DNA of 25,933 nucleotides from Planctomycetia bacterium (GCA_005778045.1 SXKQ01000069.1:1-25933), one strand, 5' to 3'; shown: positions 8,328 through 15,476, numbered from the stretch's first letter. The notes: generated by a model not told the origin, from the sequence alone. Program-made: numbers and translations.

Positions 8328-8861
8328 ATGACGATGCTGCCCGACGCCTACCGCTCGACGACTCGCACCCTGCTCCGCTTCGCGATCGTGATGCTCGCGC
8401 TCGGACTGCTCTCCGGCGTGGCGTTCCAGGAGTCGTCCAAGAAGCTCGACTACGCCGAGATCGCGGCCGGGGCGCGACTCGAGGCGGTGCTGTCGCTCGC
8501 GCTCGTGCACGGGCACATGCTCGTCACCGGCGTGCTCATGCCGATCGCGCTTGCCGCCGCGCTCGACCTCGCGCACCGCAGCGGCGGCTCCGAGCTCTCG
8601 CCGCGCACGCTGCGCTGGCTCACCTGCGGCTACGTGCCCTTCACGGCCGCGACGCTCGCACTGATGCTCTACAAGGGCTACCACACGCTGCTCTCGGTGC
8701 GCTTTGGGGCGCGCGACTTCGACGCCATCGACGCGGCCTACTTCGGCGGCCTCGTGCCCCTGCGCCACGCCGTCTACGGCCTCACCCACGTGGGCATGGC
8801 CGTCTCGCTCGGCGTGCTCGGCGTGGCGCTGTGGCGCAGCCTCAAGCCCGCCGCGCGCTGA
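8328..8861 (+). CDS. Small multi-pass membrane protein, possibly DUF2871-like
   Basis: A 177-residue protein with about four hydrophobic segments: 14-34 (LLRFAIVMLALGLLSGVAF), about 52-78 (LALVHGHMLVTGVLMPIAL), about 98-120 and about 143-170. Conserved-looking histidines lie at the membrane edges (LVHGHML, KGYHTLL, LRHAVYGLTHVG). The pattern of a first helix ending LGLLSGV.. followed by a second helix opening with (V)H(G/T)H resembles DUF2871, whose function is unknown; this match is from memory and moderate. ATG 8328 gives MTML; ATG 8334 is an alternative. The start is 94 bases from the divergent lipoprotein start, so the two may share a control region. No function can be assigned. Confidence 0.7.
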   Translation: MTMLPDAYRSTTRTLLRFAIVMLALGLLSGVAFQESSKKLDYAEIAAGARLEAVLSLALVHGHMLVTGVLMPIALAAALDLAHRSGGSELSPRTLRWLTCGYVPFTAATLALMLYKGYHTLLSVRFGARDFDAIDAAYFGGLVPLRHAVYGLTHVGMAVSLGVLGVALWRSLKPAAR

Positions 8862-8907
8862 TTCTCCGGAATCGCTCGAATGCCCTTGCGCAGGTCTGCG
8901 TAGGTGG

Positions 8908-8928
8908 GTGATATCACTTTGATACTAG
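8908..8928 (+). promoter_or_regulatory. Candidate operator for the Arc-type regulator
   Basis: An AT-rich island in GC-rich DNA. It contains the 10-bp palindrome GTGATATCAC (8908-8917) followed by a second TGATA exactly 11 bases after the first, about one helical turn. Read as a 21-base unit it has TGATA, nine bases, then TACTA, with one flanking base on each side. That is the same outer sequence and spacing I recall for the 21-bp phage P22 Arc operator. The gene pair just downstream encodes an Arc-like ribbon-helix-helix protein, so autoregulation is a reasonable inference. GATACT at 8921-8926 could also be a -10 box. Confidence 0.5.
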
Positions 8929-8929
8929 A

Positions 8930-8946
8930 GTCCCCCACCCGGGGAC
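8930..8946 (+). promoter_or_regulatory. Leader hairpin before the SPFH gene
   Basis: GTCCCC and GGGGAC arms (8930-8935, 8941-8946) with a five-base loop lie just upstream of an AAGGAG ribosome site (8949-8954), which is 10 bases before ATG 8965. The hairpin ends two bases before the ribosome site, so it could influence translation. Function is not shown. Confidence 0.35.
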
Positions 8947-8964
8947 CCAAGGAGCCCGATCCCG

Positions 8965-9855
8965 ATGCAAGCGCGCAACCCCTCGCAAGAAATCGCCTTC
9001 AAGCCCTTCTCCGGCTACCTGATGCTCGCGCTCGAGCTCTTGCTCATCGCCGCCACGATCCTGTTCATCATCGCCGGTGTGGCGAACCAAGAGCCCGGCG
9101 TGGCGCTGCTCGTCGTGCCGATGGCGCTTGTCGCGTTCCTCGCACTGTGCGGCTTCTTCGTGGTCGAGCCCAACCTCGGCCGCGCGCTCGTGCTCTTCGG
9201 TCGCTACCGCGGCACGGTCCGCACCGCAGGCTTCTGGTGGACCAACCCGTTCACGAGCAAGAAGCCTGTCTCGCTGCGCGCCCACAACCTGAACGGCGGG
9301 AATCTCAAGGTGAACGACCTGCTCGGCAACCCTATCGAGATCGCGGCCGTGGTCGTGTGGCAGGTGCGCGACACGGCACAGGCGCTCTTCGACGTCGAGC
9401 AATTCGAGCACTTCGTCGAGGTGCAGTCGGAGAGCGCGCTGCGCCTCGTCGCGAGCCGACACCCCTACGACGACGGGCAGGTCGGCGATGTCGCGACCAC
9501 GCTGCGCGGCTCGGCGGACGAGGTGGCGCAAGAGCTGCAGGTCGAGCTCGCCAAGCGCCTTGCCCTCGCGGGCATCGAGGTCCTCGAGGCGCGCCTCTCG
9601 CACCTCGCCTACGCACCCGAGATCGCCGCCGCGATGCTGCAGCGCCAGCAGGCGACTGCGATCATCGCCGCGCGCAAGCTGATCGTCGAAGGTGCGGTCA
9701 GCATGGTCGAGATGGCGCTCGAGAAGCTCTCCGAGAAGGGGACGGTCAACCTCGACGACGAGCGTCGTGCGACGCTGACGGGCAACCTGCTCGTCGTGCT
9801 GTGCGGGCAGGCCAACGCCCAGCCGGTGGTCAACACGGGCTCGCTCTACAACTGA
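8965..9855 (+). CDS. SPFH/band-7 domain membrane protein
   Basis: A 296-residue SPFH (stomatin/prohibitin/flotillin/HflK) family protein. Two N-terminal membrane segments (about 17-39 and 45-67) precede the SPFH domain, which starts at [30 protein letters not shown] and runs to about 215 ([40 protein letters not shown]). Then comes a short helix rich in Ala/Gln ([13 protein letters not shown]..), the coiled-coil-like part that in this family drives oligomerisation. Start ATG 8965 has an AAGGAG box 10 bases upstream. The family scaffolds membrane microdomains and protease complexes; the specific partner here is not visible. It is followed by an Arc-type regulator whose ribosome site overlaps its stop codon, so the two form an operon. 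Confidence 0.92.
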   Translation: MQARNPSQEIAFKPFSGYLMLALELLLIAATILFIIAGVANQEPGVALLVVPMALVAFLALCGFFVVEPNLGRALVLFGRYRGTVRTAGFWWTNPFTSKKPVSLRAHNLNGGNLKVNDLLGNPIEIAAVVVWQVRDTAQALFDVEQFEHFVEVQSESALRLVASRHPYDDGQVGDVATTLRGSADEVAQELQVELAKRLALAGIEVLEARLSHLAYAPEIAAAMLQRQQATAIIAARKLIVEGAVSMVEMALEKLSEKGTVNLDDERRATLTGNLLVVLCGQANAQPVVNTGSLYN

Positions 9856-9864
9856 GGGCGCAGC

Positions 9865-10050
9865 GTGGCGGAGGGCTTCAAGCAACGCGAGCAGCCGCCG
9901 CAGGAGCGCAAGCCGTTCCTGCTGCGGCTCTCGCCGGACCTGATGGACGAGCTGCGGCGCTGGGCCAACCAAGACCTGCGCTCGCTGAACGCGCACATCG
10001 AGTTCCTCTTGCGCGATGCGGTCACCAAGCGTCGCCGCCCGAAGCCCTGA
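9865..10050 (+). CDS. Arc-type ribbon-helix-helix DNA-binding protein
   Basis: A 61-residue protein starting with GTG. GAGGG at 9854-9858 overlaps the SPFH stop and lies 6 bases before the start, which supports this start. The core KPFLLRLSPDLMDELRRW, then SLNAHIEFLLRDAV, matches the Arc/MetJ ribbon-helix-helix fold: one beta strand (KPFLLRL, the DNA-contacting strand), helix A (SPDLMDELRRWANQ), helix B (NAHIEFLLRDAVTK), with basic tails at both ends. Such proteins bind as dimers of dimers to short repeated sites. The 8908-8928 site is a natural candidate target, so this is probably the autorepressor of the SPFH operon. An antitoxin role seems less likely because the partner is SPFH rather than a known toxin. 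Confidence 0.85.
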   Translation: MAEGFKQREQPPQERKPFLLRLSPDLMDELRRWANQDLRSLNAHIEFLLRDAVTKRRRPKP

Positions 10051-10059
10051 GCGCTCAGG
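10046..10059. terminator. Perfect palindrome holding both convergent stop codons
   Basis: CCTGAGCGCTCAGG is a perfect 14-base palindrome. It contains the TGA of the Arc-type gene (10048-10050) on the plus strand and the TGA of the ACT gene (10055-10057) on the minus strand, leaving four bases between the two genes. It is short and lacks a T-run, so terminator activity is a guess from position. Confidence 0.35.
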
Positions 10060-10450
10060 CTCTGGGCAGCTCGCCCTCGAGCGCGTGACCGGTGGCGACG
10101 AGCGCCGCCCTTGCCGCGGCGAACTGCTCCGCACGCACGATCAGCCAGTCCGTGTCGTAGGTCGAGATCACGAACACGCTCACTCCGGCGCGGGCGAGCG
10201 CGCCACACAGCGCGGCCAGCACGCCGACGGTCGTCATCTCGACCACGCCGACGATGCCGAGCGCCACCCGGTCGCGCTCGTGACGCACGGCCGCGGGCAC
10301 GTGCGACTGGGCGCACACGATCGAGACCTCGTCCGGCGTGCGCGCGAGGTGCACGAAGCTGCCCAGTGCCCAGTCGGGGAAGGGCGCGTCCTGCGGGAGG
10401 CGCGCGATGGCGAGGCGTTCGGGAAGGACGCGGAAGGTGAAGCTGTGCAT
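10055..10450 (-). CDS. ACT-domain protein
   Basis: A 131-residue protein resembling the small ACT-domain proteins related to the CASTOR/aspartokinase ACT fold. N-terminal half: LPERLAIARLPQDAPFPDWAL and RTPDEVSIVCAQSHVP. The C-terminal half carries the ACT core: GVVEMTTVGVLAALCGALARAGVSVFVISTYDTDWLIV, with the STYDTD.L/I.V strand that is characteristic of this group. Such domains bind amino acids and act as sensors, but no ligand is established for these free-standing forms. It is convergent with the SPFH-Arc operon and divergent from pduS, whose start lies 120 bases away. Confident for the fold, not for the role. Confidence 0.85.
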   Translation of the reverse strand: MHSFTFRVLPERLAIARLPQDAPFPDWALGSFVHLARTPDEVSIVCAQSHVPAAVRHERDRVALGIVGVVEMTTVGVLAALCGALARAGVSVFVISTYDTDWLIVRAEQFAAARAALVATGHALEGELPRA

Positions 10451-10552
10451 CGGGTCGAAGACGACGAGACGGTCGGATCTTCGCGCCGCGGCAGCCCCGC
10501 GGGAAGCGTCGAGAGGCCCTGAGACGGCGGGAACGGGACCGCGCGGGAGGCG

Positions 10553-10558
10553 TATACT
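10553..10558 (+). promoter_or_regulatory. -10 box for the pduS-pduT operon
   Basis: TATACT stands out in GC-rich DNA 12 bases before ATG 10571. A start point about 7 bases downstream would leave a leader of only some 6 bases, and no Shine-Dalgarno is visible before the ATG, so the message may be nearly leaderless. No good -35 is seen. Confidence 0.4.
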
Positions 10559-10570
10559 CCGGGCCTAACC

Positions 10571-11896
10571 ATGCTCGCCGTACACACCAACCTGATCGAG
10601 CGCGCCCGGGCCAACGGCATCGTCGGAGCCGGCGGCGCGGGCTTCCCGTTCTACAAGAAACTCGACGCCGCCGCTGACACGGTGATCCTGAACGCCGCGG
10701 AGTGCGAGCCCCTGCTCCACAAGGACAAGGAGATCCTGCGCCACGACCTCGCGGGCGTGCTGCGCGGCATGAAGCTCACGATGACGCAGGTGCGCGCGAC
10801 CCGCGGCATCGTCGGCATCAAGGAGAAGTACACCGACCTGATCGCCGAGATTCGCGTGGCGGGCGCCCCGCTCGGCATCGAGGTGTTCGAGCTCGGTGAC
10901 TACTACCCCGCGGGCGACGAGTTCATCACCGTCTACGAGGCCACCGGGCGCGTGATCCCGCCGGGTGGCATCCCGCTCGACGTCGGCTGCCTCGTGTGCA
11001 ACGTCGAGACCGTGCTCAACCTCGACCGCGACGTGCCCGTCACGCGCAAGTTCTTCACCATCGCGGCCGACGTGCCCAACCCCGTCACCGTGTGCGCGCC
11101 GATCGGCGCCAAGTTTGGCGACGTGCTGCGCGCGGTCGGTGCGGACCCGGCGCAGATCGGCCACGTGCTCGTCGGCGGCGTGATGATGGGCCGCAACATG
11201 AAGGGCTGGGACGAGCCGGTGACGCGCACCACGGGCGGTCTCCTGTGCTTCCCCAACGAGCACGTCCTGCAGCGCAAGTATGAGACCGAGAGCCGCGCGC
11301 GCAGCCTGATCGGCAAGTCGGCCTGCGACCAGTGCAGCTTCTGCACGGAGATGTGCCCGCGCTACCTGATCGGGCACCCCGTCGAGCCGCACATGGCCAT
11401 GCGCGGGCTGGGGTTCAACATGGTCGGCGAGTCGCTGATGCTCTCCAGCCAGTTCTGCTGCGAGTGCAACCTGTGCTCGCTCTACGCCTGCCCTGAGGAC
11501 CTGTTCCCCAAGGACGCCTGCGCGGACAACAAGGAGATCCTGCGGCAGAAGGGCCTCAACCACCCCGCCAAGGGCAAGCGCGACGTCAAGGCGCACAGCA
11601 TGCAGGAATACCGCCACGTGCCAGTGGCGAGTTTGATCAAGAAGCTCGGCCTGTCGGGCTACAAGAACAAGGGGCCGCTGGTGGAGATCGACTGGCACCT
11701 CGACGAGGTGTGCATCCCGCTCAAGCAGCACATCGGCTCGCCCGCGACGTGCGCGGTCAAGGTCGGCCAGCGCGTGCGTACAGGCGACGTCATCGGCAGC
11801 GCGCCGGATGGCCTCGGCGTACCGGTGCACGCGTCGATCGACGGCATCGTGGCGGCGGCATCGGGCGACGAGATCGTGATCCGGAGAAGCGAATGA
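10571..11896 (+). CDS. pduS: PduS-like Fe-S flavoprotein (cobalamin reductase family)
   Basis: A 441-residue homologue of PduS, the RnfC/Nqo1-like electron-transfer protein of propanediol microcompartments that reduces cob(III/II)alamin in Salmonella using NADH. Visible parts: Gly-rich nucleotide/flavin-binding segment GIVGAGGAGFPFYKKL (17-32), ILNAAECEPLL (39-49), then two ferredoxin-like cysteine sets: C252-C255-C258-C262 (CDQCSFCTEMCP) and C296-C299-C302-C307 (CCECNLCSLYACP). The C-terminus (about 385-435, VKVGQRVRTGDVIG..) is the barrel-sandwich hybrid typical of RnfC/PduS. Length agrees with PduS. The stop overlaps the start of the PduT-like shell gene by four bases (ATGA), as expected for partners: PduS is reported to contact PduT in the shell. 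Likely role: electron transfer across or at a shell. Whether cobalamin is the acceptor here is not shown. Confidence 0.9.
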   Translation: MLAVHTNLIERARANGIVGAGGAGFPFYKKLDAAADTVILNAAECEPLLHKDKEILRHDLAGVLRGMKLTMTQVRATRGIVGIKEKYTDLIAEIRVAGAPLGIEVFELGDYYPAGDEFITVYEATGRVIPPGGIPLDVGCLVCNVETVLNLDRDVPVTRKFFTIAADVPNPVTVCAPIGAKFGDVLRAVGADPAQIGHVLVGGVMMGRNMKGWDEPVTRTTGGLLCFPNEHVLQRKYETESRARSLIGKSACDQCSFCTEMCPRYLIGHPVEPHMAMRGLGFNMVGESLMLSSQFCCECNLCSLYACPEDLFPKDACADNKEILRQKGLNHPAKGKRDVKAHSMQEYRHVPVASLIKKLGLSGYKNKGPLVEIDWHLDEVCIPLKQHIGSPATCAVKVGQRVRTGDVIGSAPDGLGVPVHASIDGIVAAASGDEIVIRRSE

Positions 11897-12456
11897 ACAA
11901 GTCTATGGAAGCGCTCGGCATGGTCGAGCTGTCGTCGATCGCGGTCGCCTACCTCGTCGAGGATGCGATGCTCAAGGCGTCCGACGTCGATTTGCTCGTC
12001 GCGCGCACGATTTGCTCGGGCAAGTACATCGTGATGGTCGGCGGCTCGGTGGCTTCGGTCGAGGCGAGTCTGCGCGCCGGCCACGAGGTCTCGCGCGAGG
12101 CGCTCATCGACGAGCTCTTCATCCCCAACATCGACGCGCGCGTGTTCCCCGCCATCACCGGCAGCGTCGCCCTCAAGGACTCGGACAAGGACGCGCTCGG
12201 CATCCTCGAGGCCTTCTCGGTCACCTCGATCATCGAAGGTGCCGACGCTGCCGTGAAGGCCGCCGACGTGACGCTCTTCCGCATCCACGTCGCCATGGCG
12301 ATCGGCGGCAAGGGCTTCCTCCTGCTCACCGGCGAGGTCTCCGACGTCACCGCCGCCATCGAGGCCGGCGCCAAGCAGATCGGCAAGCGCGGTCTGCTCG
12401 TCAGCAAGGTCGTGATCCCGCGCCCCGAAGAGCGCCTCTTCAAGGAAACGCTCTAG
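11893..12456 (+). CDS. pduT: PduT-like tandem BMC-domain shell protein
   Basis: A 187-residue tandem BMC (bacterial microcompartment shell) protein close in length and pattern to PduT. BMC repeat 1: ALGMVELSSIAVAYLVEDAML..; repeat 2: ALGILEAFSVTSIIEGADAAV... . The C-terminus VIPRPEERLF matches the conserved PduT tail. PduT trimers coordinate one 4Fe-4S cluster through a Cys in TICPGK; here the equivalent is Cys41 in TICSGK, the only Cys in the protein, so cluster binding is likely. ATG 11893 overlaps the pduS stop, with GGAG 6 bases upstream. It likely forms a pore trimer that passes electrons to or from PduS. No other BMC shell or enzyme gene lies in the window. Confidence 0.92.
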   Translation: MNKSMEALGMVELSSIAVAYLVEDAMLKASDVDLLVARTICSGKYIVMVGGSVASVEASLRAGHEVSREALIDELFIPNIDARVFPAITGSVALKDSDKDALGILEAFSVTSIIEGADAAVKAADVTLFRIHVAMAIGGKGFLLLTGEVSDVTAAIEAGAKQIGKRGLLVSKVVIPRPEERLFKETL

Positions 12457-12478
12457 CCCGCGCAGTCAACACAACGCC

Positions 12479-12517
12479 CCGGGCCCGCGCTGCCAAGAGC
12501 TGGTGGCGCGGGCCCGG
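12479..12517 (+). terminator. Strong hairpin after pduT
   Basis: A 12-bp perfect GC stem (12479-12490 with 12506-12517) that extends to 17 pairs when two G-U wobbles are allowed, with a five-base AGAGC loop. It lies 22 bases after the pduT stop and 56 bases beyond the end of the facing HAF gene. T-tracts are weak (GTTTG follows), but stem quality makes termination likely. Confidence 0.7.
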
Positions 12518-12573
12518 AGTCGTTTGGGGCCTCGCTAGGCGGGGGCTGCTCGGGCGGGGTCAGGGTGTCGAGT

Positions 12574-12987
12574 TCAGGGGTTGATCAGGAAGCCGACGGC
12601 GTTGGAGAGGCCGGTGTTCGGCGTGGCGGCGGGGTCGCGCATCCAGAACTGGGCGGCGCAGCCGGCGCCGACGACGAGCCGCGTGTCGTAGCCCGAGCGG
12701 ATGTAGGCGTTGAAGTCGAAGCTTTAGCTGCCGAGGCACGACGGAAGACCAGTGCCGCCGCCCGAGTTCTGCACACTCGTGCGCACGATCGGCGGCTGGA
12801 CGCACAGGAAGCCACCCTGGAAGAGGGCGGCGTTCTGGCCGAAGCCATAGAAGAGCAGCCCCGACCTGTCGTTGAGCACGTCGCTGCAGCTGATCTGGAA
12901 CGGCTGGTTGAGGGTCATGCTGGCGTAGCCCGTGAACACGATCGCGGGCGTGCAGCCAAAACTAATCACCTTGCCGGTGCAGTAGGC
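12574..12987 (-). other. C-terminal Cys-rich domain, copy 2 (in the HAF-repeat gene)
   Basis: Encodes YCTGKVISFGCTPAI, ISCSDVLNDRSGLLFYG, ALFQGGFLCVQPPIVRT, SCLG, then after the stop SFDFNAY and QFWMRDPAATPNTGLSNAV. It aligns along its full length with 3893-4297 in the subtilase, despite unrelated N-terminal parts in the two proteins. Confidence 0.75.
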
Positions 12988-14059
12988 CTGCGGCTGGAAC
13001 ACCGGCAGCTCGATGCGGAAGCCCTCGGACTGGTTGTTGGTGTTCGTGCCCCAGCCAACGACGAAGCGGCCGGCGGCGGAGATGTCGGAGGCGAACTTCA
13101 GCACCTGCCACTGCGAGTAGGCCGTGGGCACGCCGTTGTTGAGCAGGTAGTCCTGCAGCTTCTCGACGTTCGTCATGCCCTCGCGCCAGATGAAGGCCTG
13201 CGCGTTGAGGAAGTTCGTGCCGCTCCAGCCGACGACGACCTTGCCGTCCGCGGAGACCGCGGTGGCATAGCCCGAGTTGCCGGAGCCCGCGTTGCCGATG
13301 GCGCCGAGCGACTGCATGCCGGTCGCTGCGCTCCAGCGGAAGGCGTTGTAGCTGGACGTGCCGACGACCCACGTGCCCTGGGCGAAGATGCCGTAGGCCG
13401 TGCTCGAGCCGAACACGGCGTTGCCGGGCTCGAGAGAGCCGAGGTACTGGCCCGTGCCCGCGTTGAGATCCCAGCGGATCGCGCGCTGGGGAGAGGTGAT
13501 CAGGCCGGCCGCGAAGTTGCCGCCCGCGGAGATCGCGTTGGCGCGGCTCGACCAGCCCGGGCGGGGCAGCCACAGGCCGATGTCGACCGTCCCGCCCGTG
13601 GGCGTCCACTTGAACGCGTGCGCTTCGCCGGCCGTCTTCCACGCCAGTCCGACGACCGTGTGGCCGTCGCCGCTGAGGTCGTGCGCGGTGCTCACCGACG
13701 AACCGCTCACGCCGCCGAGGCCGGGGAGCGGGGTCCACAGACCGGTCGTGGCTTCCCAGCGCGCGGCCGTCGTACGCTTGACGTTGTTGGGGTCGTAGGT
13801 GTCTGCCGACAGGAACGCGGCACCGTTCGAAACCTTCGAATCCGAGCCCCGGCCGTCGCCCGTCGACTGCCTGACCGGGAAGGTCGTCGTCCAGTAATTA
13901 GGTCTGGTTGCTGCCGTAACCTGCGATGGCGTTGCCGTCGGGGGAGATGCCGGATGCGCGGGCAAAGCTGGCACCGAGTCCGACGATCGAACCAGACTGG
14001 GCAGCGGCAGGAAGCGCGAGGAGCAGCGCCGGGACAGACAGGGTGGCGAAGAAGTTCAT
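12574..14059 (-). pseudogene. Secreted HAF-repeat protein, broken by a frameshift and a nonsense codon
   Basis: Reconstructed product is about 494 residues. Start ATG 14059 gives signal peptide MNFFATLSVPALLLALPAAAQ. HAF-type repeats follow, each with (A).(G)IS.DG..V.G then AF.W: SGISPDGNAIAGYG, AHDLSGDGHTVVG..HAFKW, ANAISAGGNFAAG..AIRW, AYGIFAQGTWVVG..AFRW, ATAVSADGKVVVG..AFIW. The C-terminal domain begins at AYCTGK (12987). Lesion 1: a stop at 13898-13900 (after GYGSNQT) is bypassed if one base near 13899-13901 is removed, giving ..NQTNYWTTTFPV. Lesion 2: an in-frame TAA at 12724-12726 (GS*SFDF) sits where copy 1 of the domain has Tyr (TYSFQF; TAC AGC TTC versus TAA AGC TTC). After it, 49 further codons still match the domain down to TGA 12574. 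Sequencing error is an alternative. Confidence 0.8.
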
Positions 14060-14158
14060 GATGCGGTGCGGGGGCCCTCGGGGAGGGACCATGGGAACGA
14101 GCGCCGATCCCGGGTGAACGCTCCTGAAAAATACCGCTCGAGGGGAGTTTTGGGCGGC

Positions 14159-14877
14159 TCAACGGGGCACTTCGCCCGCCATGGGCCGATCCGCGAGCCC
14201 GAGGGCGGACTCGATGCGCTGCTCCAGGTAGAGCACCTGCTCTCCTCGAGACCGTTCGAGACCAGCTTCACCGCGCGCGCGTCGCGTAGTGCGAGCCGCA
14301 GCTCGTAGCTGACATGCGCACCGTTCTTGCCGCGCCTCTCCTTGCGCTTGCAGAAGAGCTGTTCGATCTGCGAGCGCTCGTACACGGCGTTGCCGCGCCA
14401 CGGAAGCGGACCGTGACGGACCTCGAGAGCGCGCGGACCGACCGTGATGCGCGTCGTATTGAGCAGGCTCGCGAAGACAAAGTAGGTCAGGCCGATGCCG
14501 GCGGCGACATGCGCGATCGGGACGACGATCACGATCCACGGCGCGTTGCCACCCGCAGCCATCGAGTACCAAAACAGCAAGAACGCATCCCACGCGATCG
14601 TGAAGGGGATCAGAAAGAACAGCACCGGAGTGAGCCAGCGCCAGCTCAGCTACACGCCGCGCTCGACCTTCGCGATGCGCATGCGCGGCGGGAGCGGGAC
14701 TTCGGGCCGCGACGCGAAAGAAGGCGTAGCCCGAGCGCCCGTCGCCGCGGCCGGGAGAGCGAGGTTCATCAGCGAGCCGCAGTAGCTGCAGGTGATCAGG
14801 CCGCGCGCGGCGTCGATGTCTTGGGCCTTGAGGTTCGAGGCACAGGACGGGCAACGGAGCGGCGTGGGCGTGCTCAT
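14159..14877 (-). pseudogene. Zinc-ribbon membrane protein, broken by TAG and a frameshift
   Basis: ATG 14877 begins MSTPTPLRCPSCASNLKAQD with a CPSC...CSYC zinc ribbon (Cys at about 9, 12, 28, 31). The frame reaches an in-frame TAG at 14650-14652 after KVERGV, then continues as LSWRWLTPVLFFLIPFTIAWDAFLLFWYS, a membrane helix, followed by a second helix (IVIVVPIAHVAAGIGLTYFVF) and a soluble tail (VRHGPLPWRGN, QIEQLFCKR..). Near 14244 one base appears missing: ..SNGLEE shifts to EQVLYLEQRIESALGLADRP, ending at TGA 14159. The pieces read as one protein of about 239 residues of a type I know only as hypothetical. A stop in one place and a lost base in another argue for a dead gene, or for local sequence error. 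Confidence 0.75.
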
Positions 14878-15090
14878 GGGCGGGGTCCCCCTCAAAGTAG
14901 CGTCCACCAAGGGAGTCAGGCGCGCTCGCTCTCGCTCGCACGCCTCAAGGAACCCACCAGCGGTTCCCTCCCCAGCGGAAGGCTGCTTCGGAAGCTCGCG
15001 CTGATCCAGACCCGCGCTGGCCTTCGTCGGCGCGCCGCGCGTGGTGCGAATCGTACGGGCAGCAGGCCAGAGCCAGGCCCGTGGACCGCG

Positions 15091-15468
15091 ATGGCCGCGC
15101 TGCAGCTCACCCCCACCGTGCTGTCGGTGCTCGTTTTCTGCGCGCATTGCTTCCGCGGCGAGCTTGTGGTCCTGACCGCGCCGCTCCTGATCAGCCTCGG
15201 GCTGCCGGTCTACCGCAGCGGAGCCGTGGCGCGCATCTTCCAGCTGCTGCTGCTCGCGATCTCGGGCGTGTGAGTCTTCTCGACGCTGCGCATCGGAATG
15301 CAGCGCATGGAGGCCGGCGAACCGTGGCTGCGCATGGCGCTGATGCTCGGGGGCGTGGCGGTGTTCACGCTCTTCGCGGGCGCGCTCTGGGAATCGGACA
15401 CGCTCCTGCGTCGCTGTCCGAATACCTTGCTGGGCCCCGGGCCGAGAGAACTCGGCGGCGGAGCGTGA
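15091..15468 (+). pseudogene. Small membrane protein interrupted by an in-frame TGA
   Basis: ATG 15091 (MAALQLTPTVLSVLVF) reads 60 residues with two or three hydrophobic segments (AALQLTPTVLSVLVFCA, LVVLTAPLLISLGLPV, ARIFQLLLLAISGV) and hits TGA at 15271-15273. The same frame continues 64 codons as VFSTLRIGMQRMEAGEPWLRMALMLGGVAVFTLFAGALW to TGA 15468, adding a further membrane segment. The joined product of about 125 residues looks like one protein, and Trp (TGG) at the stop would fit. Family unknown to me. It is divergent from the zinc-ribbon gene (213 bases between starts). Confidence 0.65.
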
Positions 15469-15476
15469 GCACGCTC
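15461..15476. terminator. Small hairpin at convergent gene ends
   Basis: GAGCGT and ACGCTC arms around a GAGC loop lie across the end of the small membrane gene and the stop of the DUF1801 gene, which face each other with six bases between stops. Weak on its own. Confidence 0.3.

Noticed and set aside
9865..10050. Arc-type gene as the antitoxin of a toxin-antitoxin pair
   Set aside because: The partner gene is an SPFH membrane protein, not a toxin family, and no short toxin-like gene is adjacent.
15271..15273. Selenocysteine at the in-frame TGA
   Set aside because: The context is a hydrophobic membrane protein with no known Sec relatives, and I saw no convincing hairpin directly after it. 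Trp to stop is simpler.
12574..15468. An altered genetic code or programmed stop read-through
   Set aside because: All three stop codon types occur inside genes, with frameshifts nearby, while intact neighbours end normally at TGA, TAG or TAA. Decay or sequence error explains it better.
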